Source of the DNA: Nitrospira sp.
GTDB taxonomy: Bacteria > Nitrospirota > Nitrospiria > Nitrospirales > Nitrospiraceae
Direction: 5' to 3'
DNA: 64,000 nt
NCBI GenBank assembly: GCA_016715825.1
Contig: JADJXO010000002.1
Location: 434,001 to 498,000 of the forward strand
Notes under the pieces: generated by a model
Told to the model about the DNA's origin: nothing
The model's input: only the letters and a program-made list of their open reading frames with translations
Database searches by the model: none
Translations under genes and position numbers: made by a program
Part shown: positions 8,916 to 17,832 of the stretch, piece by piece
How the letters are laid out: every line of letters starts with the position of its first letter
Numbering within the stretch: position 1 is the first letter of the stretch

Positions 8916-9432
8916 ATGATTGAACCGCTCATCATCGAATCGCCCAGAGTTAGGCTCGCACAAGAACCGATGGAGATTGTGGAGCGGAAGGGGCTAGGGC
9001 ATCCCGATACCATTTGCGACGCCGTGATGGAATCCGTGGCCGTCGAGCTAGCGCAGGCCTCTCTCAAGCGGTGCGGTCGCGTCCTTCATTTTAATGCCGA
9101 TAAGGGGATGCTGGTGGCCGGCCAGCGCCGAGGCCGCACCGGGGAAGAATCCCGTGGCCCATGTCGGGAAGATGTATACCGTCCTGGCCCAGGTGTTGGC
9201 GGAGGACATCCATAAGAAAGTGCGCGGGCTGCTGGATGTGACCGTATGGATGACAAGCCAGATCGGCCATCCGATTTTCTTGCCGCAATCCGTAGTCGTC
9301 GAGGTCATTCCGGCAAGCGGGACGACGCTCGCGGCCGTGCGCCCGCAAATTCAGCGCGAAGTCCAGCGGGCTTTCAGGACCATGACATCCTTCTGCAAGG
9401 CATTGACGCGGGGTGTCAACCCGGTCTACTGA
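8916..9432 (+). pseudogene. Archaeal-type S-adenosylmethionine synthetase with internal deletion
   Basis: From ATG 8916 the frame gives about 70 residues of the COG1812/PF01941 family, including EIVERKGLGHPDTICDAVME and the VLHFNADKG...VAGQ region. At about 9122-9130 the homology jumps, in the +1 frame, to the family's C-terminal part: GKNPVAHVGKMYTVLAQ and TSQIGHPI, stopping at 9432. The family is normally about 400 aa and roughly 230 central residues, including much of the active site, are missing. Product would be inactive. This enzyme type is typical of archaea and sporadic in bacteria. Confidence 0.85.
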
Positions 9433-9495
9433 GAGAAGGAAGGAATCCGACGGCACAGGCATGACATTGAGACATGGGAACGCCACGCATCAGTC

Positions 9496-10164
9496 TTACG
9501 AAGTCGGTTCGTCTACTACCGTTCGTTCGCGCAATTTCTTGATCAATTCCTGATAGGAAGTCTCACGAATGATCTTCTGGAACTGACTCCGATAATTCTT
9601 TACCAGACTTATTCCGTCTACGACGAGGTCGTAGGCATGCCACCGGCCTTCATTCATGAGGAGACGGTAGTCGACGGGAACGGTTGTCTTGTCAGAAACG
9701 AGCTCCGTTCTGACTTCCGCATAGGTTCCTTCGATCCGTTCCGATAGATATTCCACTTGCTCTCCGCTATAGCCTTCGATCCGCTCGGCGTACCGGTCGA
9801 TCAGAAAACCTTTGAAGGCCTCGACAAACTCCGCACGCTCGGCCGTGGTGAGAGGTTTCCACTCGACGGCGAGCGCGCGTCTTGACATTTCCGCATAGTC
9901 GAATCTGCTGGCGATAGCCTCCGCCAGCATGTGGCGACGCGGTATGAGTTTGGCCGGGTCCTTCAGTGCCGGGTCTTCGAGGATTCGGATGACCTGGGTG
10001 ATCGTCCCACGAACAGCTTCGGTGGGTGATTCAGATCTGGGTGCCGCCGCAAGGACGACGGGCCAGACGAGAACAAGCTGCACTACAGTATGAAGGACGA
10101 AGCCCCACACAACTGCGCGCACCCTCTCTCGGATTACCTCTCGTTGTGGCCACTCGCCAAGCAC
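9496..10164 (-). CDS. mlaC: MlaC-like phospholipid-binding ABC transporter auxiliary protein
   Basis: 222 aa with an N-terminal hydrophobic signal (about residues 18-40) and the Ttg2D/MlaC fold pattern: SRFDYAEMSRRALAVEWKPL, a helix ending FLIDRY, and VDYRLL...WHAYDLVVDGISLVKNYRSQF. MlaC shuttles phospholipids through the periplasm between outer-membrane MlaA and inner-membrane MlaFEDB. It stands alone here, but a MlaA gene is found 13 kb away in the same window. The start is GTG 10164; an internal GTG about 17 codons later is also possible and would still leave the signal peptide. Confidence 0.85.
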   Translation of the reverse strand: MLGEWPQREVIRERVRAVVWGFVLHTVVQLVLVWPVVLAAAPRSESPTEAVRGTITQVIRILEDPALKDPAKLIPRRHMLAEAIASRFDYAEMSRRALAVEWKPLTTAERAEFVEAFKGFLIDRYAERIEGYSGEQVEYLSERIEGTYAEVRTELVSDKTTVPVDYRLLMNEGRWHAYDLVVDGISLVKNYRSQFQKIIRETSYQELIKKLRERTVVDEPTS

Positions 10165-10267
10165 ACAACCTCTCCACTCATCCCTTCGTCTGTCGATATC
10201 GCCACGGCACCGTCGAAGTGTCTCCTGATCAGGCGGTGACGCGAGGCGATAAACTTTCGGCTCGTCG

Positions 10268-10468
10268 TTAATCCATGACGAACGTGACCTTCAGATCGAC
10301 GCGATACAAGGTGACCTTGTTGTTTTCGACCACGACATGTTGCTCTGCCACCCACGCCGACTTGATCCCGTGGAGGGTCTTGGATGCTCGGGCGATTCCT
10401 TGGGCGATGGCATCCTCAAAACTCGTGGGCGAATCGGAGCTGATCTCGATGATTTTGGCAACGGACAT
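10268..10468 (-). CDS. Dodecin (flavin-binding dodecameric protein)
   Basis: 66 aa matching the dodecin family end to end: IIEISSDSPTSFEDAIAQGI, KTLHGIKSAWV and the C-terminal YRVDLKVTF strand. Dodecins form hollow 12-mers that bind and buffer flavins in the cytosol. The tryptophan in IKSAWV is the residue that stacks on flavin in the family. A strong ribosome site (AAGGGAGG) precedes ATG 10468. Monocistronic. Confidence 0.93.
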   Translation of the reverse strand: MSVAKIIEISSDSPTSFEDAIAQGIARASKTLHGIKSAWVAEQHVVVENNKVTLYRVDLKVTFVMD

Positions 10469-10705
10469 AAGATTCCTCCCTTCTCGTCATGCGCATAAGC
10501 GCTCATGATAGTTCCTCAACCGATATCTGACTAGACATTCAGCAAGGGCGAGGCCAGTTTCGTTCAGGAGGAAGCTTGATCTTTATGCCATATCTCGGAG
10601 GGTTAGACGGGAGGGGAGAAATGACGGACTCAAGGATTGGGGAACTCTGCTACAAGGAGCGACGATGACCTGTAGCAAGAGGGTACAGGTCGCAAGCTGG
10701 CATGC

Positions 10706-11230
10706 CTATCGAGACCGCTCCGGAGAAGAATAACCGGAACCTTCTCCTTCTTTGTCACAGGCCACGTTCCACAGCGCCTCGTTGATGCTGCCTGACTCGA
10801 TGGGAAGTCCGGAATCTTGGGCAACCGCGACCGAATGCTGCACACCGGTGCCCATGTGCTGAGAGTGCTCAGAGGACGCCAACAGCTGAACACGTTGATT
10901 GATGCAGTCAAATTCTTTGTGCGACTTCGTCGAGAAAAACCGGTGGGGACCCATCATGAACCGCCCAAACGGCGCGTTCCCTTGCATTACCTTATAGTCG
11001 GTTAACTGCCACAGTGTGACAAGCGCTCCGTCTCGACGAATCGTCGTTGGATCGAAATACACCATGTTCCGTGCCGGGGATTGGTAGGCGCTGTCAACGG
11101 CCACCCAGGCTTCTCCAGGAGGCATCACGCCATAACCCAGGGGTTGACGGAGCTGGTAACCAGAGTCTCCGCACGAGGTGAGCGCGAGCAGAATAACGAG
11201 AAGAAGGCCGGGAGCGAAAATCTGAGGCAT
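10706..11230 (-). CDS. Surface-adhesin E-like lipoprotein
   Basis: 174 aa from ATG 11230. A lipoprotein signal ends in LALTSC (lipobox), giving an acylated envelope protein. The mature part has the pattern of the surface-adhesin E domain (PF16747): MVYFDPTTIRRDG, VTLWQLTDYK, HKEFDC and EALWNVAC, with paired cysteines. The function of these small lipoproteins outside Haemophilus is unknown. The open frame could begin up to 29 codons earlier, but the start used here places the signal peptide at the N-terminus. The homology assignment is from remembered family pattern, hence moderate confidence. Confidence 0.7.
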   Translation of the reverse strand: MPQIFAPGLLLVILLALTSCGDSGYQLRQPLGYGVMPPGEAWVAVDSAYQSPARNMVYFDPTTIRRDGALVTLWQLTDYKVMQGNAPFGRFMMGPHRFFSTKSHKEFDCINQRVQLLASSEHSQHMGTGVQHSVAVAQDSGLPIESGSINEALWNVACDKEGEGSGYSSPERSR

Positions 11231-11598
11231 GCACATCTCGCGGATACAACATCGTAACAAAGGCCCGATGGAACGGACAAGCTGAGCTAGGAAGGGGGTG
11301 CCATCGTCTCTCGTCATCGAAACGATTAGTCACAGGCATGTGCTTCTGCTTCTCACAGCTTTCCTCATACTCATTCATGATTAGGAAAGGACCCTGTCCA
11401 CTGTTGCATCTTGCCCCATCGAACCCTACTTCCCTGTAGACGCCTACCCCAACTATTCGATGCCCGTGCTTCGAATCTCCATACACCAATTATGGGAATC
11501 CGTGAACGAATCGTCTATGAACGTTGTGGCATCGGGATTGCTCAGTTTATGTTCAGGCAAGAACTGCGCTCATTGTCCTCCGGAAGAGGAGTATCACC
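11231..11598. other. Divergent intergenic region
   Basis: About 370 bp between two divergent genes. No RNA gene or extra coding sequence is supported. It should contain the promoters of both genes. Confidence 0.4.
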
Positions 11599-12705
11599 AT
11601 GAAAGTCACCCTCAGCATCATCAAAGCTGATATCGGTTCTATCGGCGGCCATATCTGTCCCTCGCGACAAGTGCTGGAAAGCGTTCGGAATCATATCGCC
11701 AAACACGGCTCCGCTCTGTTGATCGACCACTATGTCAGTAGTACTGGTGATGATATCGCGATCTTGATGAGCCACAAACATGGCGCAGGACATGAAGCCG
11801 TCCATAAACTGGCGTGGGACGCGTTTCTCGCCGGGACAGCAGTGGCCAAACAGCAGGGGCTGTACGGGGCCGGTCAGGATTTGTTGAAAGACGCCTTTTC
11901 GGGCAATGTGCGCGGGATGGGACCGGCCGTGGCGGAGATGGAATTCAACGAGCGGCCGAATGAGCCTTTTCTGTTCTTCGCGGCCGACAAAACAGATCCC
12001 GGGGCCTTTAATCTCCCGCTCTATCTGGCCTTCGCCGACCCCATGAACACACCGGGTTTAATACTGGCGCCCAACATGGCGCAAGGCTTTCGCTTCGTCA
12101 TCATGGACGTGAATCATACGGAAGGTGACAAGCTCATCGAGCTCGATGCCCCGAAAGAATTGTACAAGATTGCCGCGCTGTTGCGGGACACCGAACGGTA
12201 TGTCGTGGAATCGATTTGGTCCGTTGCCAGCGGCGACCAAGCGGTGGTGGCATCCACCTCACGGTTGCATAACATTGCCGGGAAGTATACCGGCAAGGAC
12301 GACCCGGTGATGCTAGTGCGGGTTCAGAAGGATTTCCCGGCGACGGGCGAGGTCTTAGCGCCCTATGCCGTCGGTCCGTATGTGGCAGGTGGTATGCGTG
12401 GCTCTCACCAGATGCCCTTGATGCCGGTCCCGCTTCAGTCGGGTATCAGCTACTTCGATGGCCCTCCGGTGATCACCTGTGCCGCCTTCGCCATGCACGA
12501 AGGCCGGTTCACCGAACCAGCGGACGCGTTCGCCCATCCGTTCTGGAACCGGGTACGGGACACCGTGTCTGAGAAAGCCATCGGCATGCGACGCCAAGGT
12601 TTCTTTGGTGCTGCGATGCTGCCCATGGCGGAACTGGAGTATACCGGCATCATGGAAAATCTGAAGGCATTGGAACCACGATTCCGTGTGCGAACGGATT
12701 CGTGA
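11599..12705 (+). CDS. fbp: Bifunctional fructose-1,6-bisphosphate aldolase/phosphatase
   Basis: 368 aa. It condenses DHAP and glyceraldehyde-3-phosphate and dephosphorylates the product to fructose-6-phosphate, driving gluconeogenesis one way. Family marks are present: KADIGSIGGH at 10-18 (metal ligands), TGDDIAI at 49-55, and the YTGKDDP segment holding the Schiff-base lysine region, then PYVAGGMRGSHQMPLMPV. Length matches the archaeal/deep-bacterial enzyme (FBPase class V). The start at 11599 is set by a purine-rich GGAAGAGGAG site 8 bp upstream. Fits an autotroph that builds sugars from C2/C3 units. Confidence 0.93.
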   Translation: MKVTLSIIKADIGSIGGHICPSRQVLESVRNHIAKHGSALLIDHYVSSTGDDIAILMSHKHGAGHEAVHKLAWDAFLAGTAVAKQQGLYGAGQDLLKDAFSGNVRGMGPAVAEMEFNERPNEPFLFFAADKTDPGAFNLPLYLAFADPMNTPGLILAPNMAQGFRFVIMDVNHTEGDKLIELDAPKELYKIAALLRDTERYVVESIWSVASGDQAVVASTSRLHNIAGKYTGKDDPVMLVRVQKDFPATGEVLAPYAVGPYVAGGMRGSHQMPLMPVPLQSGISYFDGPPVITCAAFAMHEGRFTEPADAFAHPFWNRVRDTVSEKAIGMRRQGFFGAAMLPMAELEYTGIMENLKALEPRFRVRTDS

Positions 12706-12767
12706 TCAGACACGACTGACATTTTCTGCGTCGCCAGCAAGATCATGGCGTTGAGTGAGACGACTTG

Positions 12768-13703
12768 TCAGCGAAGAATTCCGCTCACGATCATCTCCAC
12801 CGCTTGCTCCGGCGTGAGCCCACGCGCCATCAACGTTTCCAATTCTTTCTTGTTCACACTCCCGATGGCTGCTTCGTGGGTGACCTTGGCTTCCGGGTGA
12901 AACACTCGCACGATGGGGATCGCGCTGGCCTGTGCCCGGCCCTGCACGACTTCCATGCAATCCACGTGACCGCGGGCTCCTTGTGCATGGGCTTCAGTGA
13001 TGCCGGTGATTTCCGCACGGGCTTCGTCTTCGAGCACCACGCGTGTCTTGATCAGACCCCGTGAGCGTTCCCCTCGAAGTATGACGGCTTCCTTGAGCAT
13101 GATCTGATCGGTCCTGTGCGCAAAAATCTTTGCGGTGAGTTCGGCGATCCCGTCTTCTTCCACTTCGACAAGATAATCGATGTCGAGACTACCCACTGAA
13201 CCAGAGAGCAATGAGAAGTCAGAAAAATACCGCGCCCCTTTCCCGATCTTCACCGTCGCGTGGGGAATGACCAGCATGCCGCCGTGAGGGCCGTGATAGT
13301 GGCCTTCGGTGTACGTGAGCGACGCGCCTGGGCCGACGGCAATCGTGGCCTGCATGCGATGCTCTGCAGCGGTGGCGACAGGGAAAAGGCAATGGGAGAG
13401 CACGTGCGCCGTCGCCCTCTCTTCCACGAAGACGTCGATCTGAATGCGTTGACGGCCCGTCGGATGGGCCAGGCCGAAACACATGTGGATGGGCTGCGCG
13501 ATGGTCACGCCTGCTTGAATGGTCATTTTCCCGACGAGCGCGTCTGGAGTTTCTTCCACATCCAGTTGGAGACCTGGTACAGACCGTCGGCTCAGGATGC
13601 GATGGCCGTGTCCGATGACATGCGCGATGCTCGTATCATCGAGAATCGAGGGCTCAGCTCCGACCATCGGGAGGGTGCGTCTCAGGTCCTCAAGGTCGGA
13701 CAT
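12768..13703 (-). CDS. SufB/SufD-family iron-sulfur scaffold protein
   Basis: 311 aa from ATG 13703, which is preceded by GGGGAGGT at 8 bp; the frame stays open further upstream but would run deep into sufC. The protein has the right-handed beta-helix core of SufBD: GPGASLTYTEGHYHGPHGG, ARAEITGITEAHAQGARGHVDCM and HPEAKVTHEAAIGSVNKKELE near the C-terminus, including the conserved His of the SufC interface. It overlaps the end of sufC by 14 bp, so the two are translationally coupled. No separate second SufB/SufD partner is present, so a homodimer with SufC is likely. Confidence 0.88.
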   Translation of the reverse strand: MSDLEDLRRTLPMVGAEPSILDDTSIAHVIGHGHRILSRRSVPGLQLDVEETPDALVGKMTIQAGVTIAQPIHMCFGLAHPTGRQRIQIDVFVEERATAHVLSHCLFPVATAAEHRMQATIAVGPGASLTYTEGHYHGPHGGMLVIPHATVKIGKGARYFSDFSLLSGSVGSLDIDYLVEVEEDGIAELTAKIFAHRTDQIMLKEAVILRGERSRGLIKTRVVLEDEARAEITGITEAHAQGARGHVDCMEVVQGRAQASAIPIVRVFHPEAKVTHEAAIGSVNKKELETLMARGLTPEQAVEMIVSGILR

Positions 13704-14418
13704 AGTTACATACCTCCCCGTCGCAACGAACGCAGGTTCGTCCGCGGAAATGATCGACAGCTTTCCGTGGACTGCCGGAGAAGATGATGCGTCCGGCGCA
13801 GAGCTGCGAGGCTCGGTCGGCAATGAGTGCAACCTCTTCCTGGTGGGTGATCACGAGGACCGATCCCCCCGCTGCCTTCAGTGCGTGAATGATGTCGATG
13901 ATGTGGTTAATCGAGAGCATGTCGATGCCGGCGGTGGGCTCATCAAGGATGGCCAGCGTCGGCTTCATCGACAGGACGGAGGCGAGCTCCACTCGATGAC
14001 GCTCGCCTCCACTGAGGGCTTTATCAACTCGCCGATTCAGGTAGCGATCGGGGTCCAGGCCGACTTGGAGCAGCGCCGGTTCTGGATCGAGCGAGGCACG
14101 GCCTAAGGTCAGGTACTCGCGGACTGTGATGCCTTCGAACCGAGCGGGCTCTTGCCAGGCGAGGGTCACGCCCAACTTCGCCCGTTCATACATCTTAAGT
14201 GAGAGAAGGTCTGCGCCTTTGAACATCGCGGTTCCCGCCGTCGGCACATACCCGTCGCAACCCATGAGGAGATAGGCAAGGGTGGTCTTGCCGGATCCGT
14301 TCGCTCCAAGGAGAGCATGGATTTCTCCCGGGTCGATGGTAAGACCGAGTCGATCGAGAATCCTCTGATCGCCCGCGGTGAAGGTCAGATTGCGAATGTC
14401 CAAGAGAGGAAGAGTCAT
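13690..14418 (-). CDS. sufC: SufC iron-sulfur cluster assembly ATPase
   Basis: 242 aa soluble ABC ATPase. Walker A is GANGSGKTT at 38-46, the signature is LSGGERHRVE, Walker B is LAILDEP with the SufC-typical TAGID following, and the switch histidine is in ITHQEEV. The signature and spacing fit SufC, and the partner SufBD gene directly follows with a 14-bp overlap. Together they should build Fe-S clusters in the cytosol; sulfur donor genes (SufS/SufE) are not in the window. The C-terminal tail is cysteine-containing (TCVRCDGEVC), which is not typical and could bind metal. Confidence 0.9.
   Translation of the reverse strand: MTLPLLDIRNLTFTAGDQRILDRLGLTIDPGEIHALLGANGSGKTTLAYLLMGCDGYVPTAGTAMFKGADLLSLKMYERAKLGVTLAWQEPARFEGITVREYLTLGRASLDPEPALLQVGLDPDRYLNRRVDKALSGGERHRVELASVLSMKPTLAILDEPTAGIDMLSINHIIDIIHALKAAGGSVLVITHQEEVALIADRASQLCAGRIIFSGSPRKAVDHFRGRTCVRCDGEVCNYVRP
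13712..13719 (-). promoter_or_regulatory. Ribosome binding site deciding the SufBD start
   Basis: GGGGAGGT on the minus strand, 8 bp before ATG 13703 and inside the 3' end of sufC. It supports the short 311-aa form of SufBD. Confidence 0.7.
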
Positions 14419-14749
14419 AGTCTACACCACGCCTCTTAATTTCTTGTGCATCGTGCGTGCCGTGAGGCGGCACAGTCAGTAGGCGATTCCTCTAGGAGTC
14501 AGTCAACACAAACGTGGCGTTCTGCAGCAAGGGAACGAACTTGTGTGGGGAATTAGTCCCCACTGTCCCGCCCCATCGAGATCAGCGGCCGCACGTGCGA
14601 CTAGGGCTCAGCACGATTCATCAACAACTTGGCAACGTGAATCACGATGGCATCGTCGTTGCTGAGGCAGACAAAGGGCAAAGAGCCAGCGCGCATCAGT
14701 GCGCCTGAGGGTAGAAACCACAACGAACCCCTAGCCAGGAGGATGTGTC
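14419..14749. other. Divergent region between sufC and hsp20
   Basis: About 330 bp with no supported gene. It must carry the promoters for sufC-sufBD and for the small heat-shock gene. I did not find a clear CIRCE or sigma-32-like element. Confidence 0.4.
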
Positions 14750-15247
14750 ATGGCCAAAGCAGAAGAAAAAGCTGTCGCCACTAAGAAACCGGGTGAAATC
14801 GCGTCGCGAGTGGAGGACATCGAGCATTGGATGGAGCGCTTCATGGACGACATGTGGCGGCGTCCATTTCCCAATCTGTGCGGACGGGACCGCTGGTTGC
14901 CTCTCCGTCCGTCGTCGGTGCGTATGCCTTCGCTCGACGTGTACGAGGAAGGAGACTCCGTGGTGGTCAAGACCGAACTTCCCGGGATGAAGAAGGAAGA
15001 TGTCGAAGTCAATCTCGCAGGGGAAACCTTGACCATTAAAGGCGAGAAAAAAGATGACAAAGAAGTGAAAGAGGACAATTACTATCGCCGTGAGCGGTCT
15101 TACGGGTCGTTCTTGCGGAGCGTGGGTTTGCCTGGTGAAGTGAAGAGCGACGAAATCAAGGCTTCCTTCAAGGACGGTGTATTGGAAATCCGGATGCCGA
15201 AGACGGAAGAAGCGAAGAGGAAATCCGTCTCAGTGAAGATCGATTAG
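14750..15247 (+). CDS. Small heat shock protein Hsp20/alpha-crystallin
   Basis: 165 aa ATP-independent holdase chaperone of the cytosol. The alpha-crystallin domain covers about 65-160: PSLDVYEEGDSVVVKTELPG, LTIKGEKK, YYRRERSYGSFLRSVGLP and the terminal GVLEIRMPK. The N-terminal arm is rich in charged residues with a WMERFMDDMW segment. A ribosome site (AGGAGG) precedes ATG 14750 by 9 bp. Length and layout are ordinary for the HSP20 family. Confidence 0.93.
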   Translation: MAKAEEKAVATKKPGEIASRVEDIEHWMERFMDDMWRRPFPNLCGRDRWLPLRPSSVRMPSLDVYEEGDSVVVKTELPGMKKEDVEVNLAGETLTIKGEKKDDKEVKEDNYYRRERSYGSFLRSVGLPGEVKSDEIKASFKDGVLEIRMPKTEEAKRKSVSVKID

Positions 15248-15268
15248 TACTGTGTGAGGTCGGAGCGT

Positions 15269-15505
15269 ATGAATCTTCGATTCATGATTGGGTTGTGCGC
15301 GTTGGTGATAGGAGTATTGAGTGTGAGTCTCTGTCAGCCGCCGACCCCCAGAATTGCCGAAGGCGAACGACCCGCAGATGTGGTTGCGTCGTCCATCAAT
15401 GCCACAACTGAGGACATCCTCATCGTCTTCGGATCCGCGAAGTCAGCCGACCAGGTACGAGATCTGGATGGCCGGCTTTCGAACTTCTCGAGGCGCTTGC
15501 GCTAG
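15269..15505 (+). CDS. Small secreted or membrane protein of unknown function
   Basis: 78 aa from ATG 15269 (GGAG 5 bp upstream). The N-terminus (RFMIGLCALVIGVLSVSLC) is a signal peptide or membrane anchor, possibly a lipoprotein cleaved before the cysteine. The rest is short and polar. It lies 22 bp after hsp20 on the same strand. I recognise no domain. It could be a real co-transcribed envelope protein or a chance frame. Confidence 0.4.
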   Translation: MNLRFMIGLCALVIGVLSVSLCQPPTPRIAEGERPADVVASSINATTEDILIVFGSAKSADQVRDLDGRLSNFSRRLR

Positions 15506-15565
15506 CACAGACTCAAGCACTCGGAACGGCGCAAGGGACTAGGCTCACACCTCCTGCGTGACTCA

Positions 15566-15655
15566 ATGTCTGAGTACTCGTTTGAAACGATTCTCGCGGT
15601 CGTGGTCGCCATTGTGCTGTGTTGGATTTTCTGGTGCAGAGGGAAATCCAACTAG
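15566..15655 (+). CDS. Possible 29-aa single-helix membrane protein
   Basis: A 29-codon frame with a central hydrophobic run (ILAVVVAIVLCWIFW) and a basic tail (CRGKSN), the layout of bacterial mini-membrane proteins. No good ribosome site is seen, so support rests on composition alone and on the presence of other such mini-proteins in the window. Confidence 0.35.
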   Translation: MSEYSFETILAVVVAIVLCWIFWCRGKSN

Positions 15656-15844
15656 TCGGGGAACCCTGCCCCATCGCGCCGCAGTCGTTGTCTGAACTTG
15701 GGGCAATCTCCCCCAATTCCCGTCCAGGCCATCCATCATGGTACGAGCGGCGTTCCCTCAAACTTCTGCCGGTGACACATGAGATTCCGCTTGCGAGCTC
15801 GCTCGTGTTTCGGTCAGGCATTCCTCTTGCTGAACTAAGGTTGC

Positions 15845-16417
15845 ATGGATCTTCGACGTGCGACGAGCGTCACGAAAGTAATTGCGGCTGTTCTCTCGAT
15901 CTTATGGGTTGTGGGATGCGGCGGTGTGCCGGTTGTGCCACCCGATCTTCAGCAAAAAATCGAGCGAGATGTGTCATTTCAGCAGATACAAGACTCACCG
16001 CTCTCCTACAAAGGTCAGTTCGTCGTGGTTGGAGGAACCGTGCTTTCCGTCAAGCCGCTCAAACAAAACGGCACGCAAATCCAGGTTCTCCAGCTTCCGC
16101 TCTCGAGTGACGACGAACCCCATGGTCCGTTGACGAAATCCGGTGGGCGCTTCCTCGCGTTCCACAAAGAGTTCCTCGATCCGGCGACGATTCCTACCGG
16201 GACACGAGTCACGGTGGTGGGCGAAGTGACCGGTTCGACGACGCAGATGTTAGACGAGGTCGAGTATGCCTACCCGACGATCGATATTGCCTCGTTGACG
16301 ATTTGGCCTCCCAAACTGCAGGCCTTCTGGTTCCATCCCTATCCATACTTCGGTGCCTATTGGGGACCGTACTGGGGGCCTTCGCATTGGAGTCCCTATG
16401 GATTAAGGAGAAGATGA
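15845..16417 (+). CDS. slp: Slp-family outer-membrane lipoprotein
   Basis: 190 aa. A lipoprotein signal ends in WVVGC. The mature protein matches Slp (starvation-inducible/carbon-starvation lipoprotein): LSYKGQFVVVGGTVLSV, GTRVTVVGEVTGSTTQMLDEVEYAYP, followed by a Trp/Tyr/Pro-rich C-terminus with repeated YWGPYWGP. Slp proteins sit in the outer membrane and respond to stationary phase or acid in enterics; the role here is unknown. Normal length. Confidence 0.85.
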   Translation: MDLRRATSVTKVIAAVLSILWVVGCGGVPVVPPDLQQKIERDVSFQQIQDSPLSYKGQFVVVGGTVLSVKPLKQNGTQIQVLQLPLSSDDEPHGPLTKSGGRFLAFHKEFLDPATIPTGTRVTVVGEVTGSTTQMLDEVEYAYPTIDIASLTIWPPKLQAFWFHPYPYFGAYWGPYWGPSHWSPYGLRRR

Positions 16418-16483
16418 CATTGAAGAACGAGGCTACGGCATGACGATCGTGTATCTCATCTAAGAGGTTGAGGAGCCATCCCA

Positions 16484-17587
16484 GTGCCCGAGGTCAACAC
16501 GAAGAGGGATTATTACGAAGTGCTTGGTGTGAATCGAACCGCGACGCGCGATGAGATCAAGCATGCCTATCGGCAGTTGGCCTTGCAATACCATCCTGAC
16601 AAGAATAAGGATCCCGACGCGGCGGCAAAGTTCCGTGAACTTGCGGAAGCCTATGCCGTGCTGTCCGATGATACGAAGCGAAATGAATACGATACGACCG
16701 GCCATGCCGGCGTCAGTGAACGGTGGTCGGCAGACGACCTCATGCGGGATTTCCAGTTCGGGGATTTGTTTGGAAGGCGCATGAGGCCCGGACCGGATGC
16801 GGCGAGAGGGGCGGATCTTCGCTACGACGTGGAACTGACGTTGGAAGAGGCCGCCCGCGGAGGAGAGCGGGAGATCCATCTCACGCGCTCAGAGAAATGT
16901 ACGGATTGTGGAGGCAGTGGGGCCAAGGCCGGCACGAAGCCCTTGTCCTGTCCCGATTGCCGAGGAAGCGGACAGAAGCAAGATGTGAAACTAAGGAAAG
17001 ATGTGCGGCTGGTGACGCTGACGACATGTGCGCATTGCCAAGGACGGGGGCAGATCGTCGAATCTCCCTGTCCACTCTGCCAGGGCAGCGGCTATCGATT
17101 TCTTCCACACACGTTGAAAGTGAAGGTTCCGCCTGGAATTGACGACGGTATGCTCATTCGGTTGCCTGGCCAAGGTGAGGCGAACGCCAACGGTGGGCCT
17201 CCAGGCGATCTTCTCATCAGTCCTCATATCCGGCGCCATCCCTCGTTCGAACGTCGTGGCGACGATCTCTATATGGTTCAATCGATCAGCTTCCCTGATG
17301 CGGCGCTCGGCAGAAAGTTGTGTGTGACGGGGTTGGGAGGAGAGACACTGCAAGTCGCGGTTCCGGCTGGAACTCAGAGCGGCACTGCGCTTCGGCTGAA
17401 TGGGAAAGGCATGCCCAAGGTCGTAGAGAAAGGCAAGGGCGATCTCTTTGTCGTGGTGGAGGTGCGGACGCCTACCGAGATGTCGGATCGTGAACGCGCA
17501 CTCATGCAACAATTGGCTGAGCTGCAACAGTCTTCGACGCACCATGAGTCTCTCAAGGTCAAGAAGCTCGGTCCGTCCATGTTCTGA
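16484..17587 (+). CDS. dnaJ: DnaJ/Hsp40 co-chaperone
   Basis: 367 aa from GTG 16484 with GAGGAG 9 bp upstream. J domain at about 5-72 with the HPD motif (YHPDKNKDPD), then a short linker in place of the long Gly/Phe region, a zinc domain with four CxxCxGxG modules (CTDCGGSG, CPDCRGSG, CAHCQGRG, CPLCQGSG), and the C-terminal substrate domains. It stimulates DnaK ATPase and presents clients in the cytosol. The reduced G/F region marks it as a divergent copy, probably not the dnaK-operon DnaJ; hsp20 lies 1.2 kb upstream. Confidence 0.92.
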   Translation: MPEVNTKRDYYEVLGVNRTATRDEIKHAYRQLALQYHPDKNKDPDAAAKFRELAEAYAVLSDDTKRNEYDTTGHAGVSERWSADDLMRDFQFGDLFGRRMRPGPDAARGADLRYDVELTLEEAARGGEREIHLTRSEKCTDCGGSGAKAGTKPLSCPDCRGSGQKQDVKLRKDVRLVTLTTCAHCQGRGQIVESPCPLCQGSGYRFLPHTLKVKVPPGIDDGMLIRLPGQGEANANGGPPGDLLISPHIRRHPSFERRGDDLYMVQSISFPDAALGRKLCVTGLGGETLQVAVPAGTQSGTALRLNGKGMPKVVEKGKGDLFVVVEVRTPTEMSDRERALMQQLAELQQSSTHHESLKVKKLGPSMF

Positions 17588-17832
17588 AGGCTGGAGGCAT
17601 CGACGAGCCATCAAGCAACCAGTCTCTCTTTACCGCGCTTGCGCTTTTCTCTGGTCCGTACTGCCCATAGTGATGATCTCAGGGAAACTCATTGGGATAG
17701 CCGAGCCGTACAGTTTCATAGGGGCATGCTGATCTCCGATCGGTCTCACATGTGCCTGAAGGTACACGTCCGCGATCAAAATTGTGGGCTTGCGGGACCT
17801 ACGTAAGAAGACTAGAATTAAATTCTCTCGCC

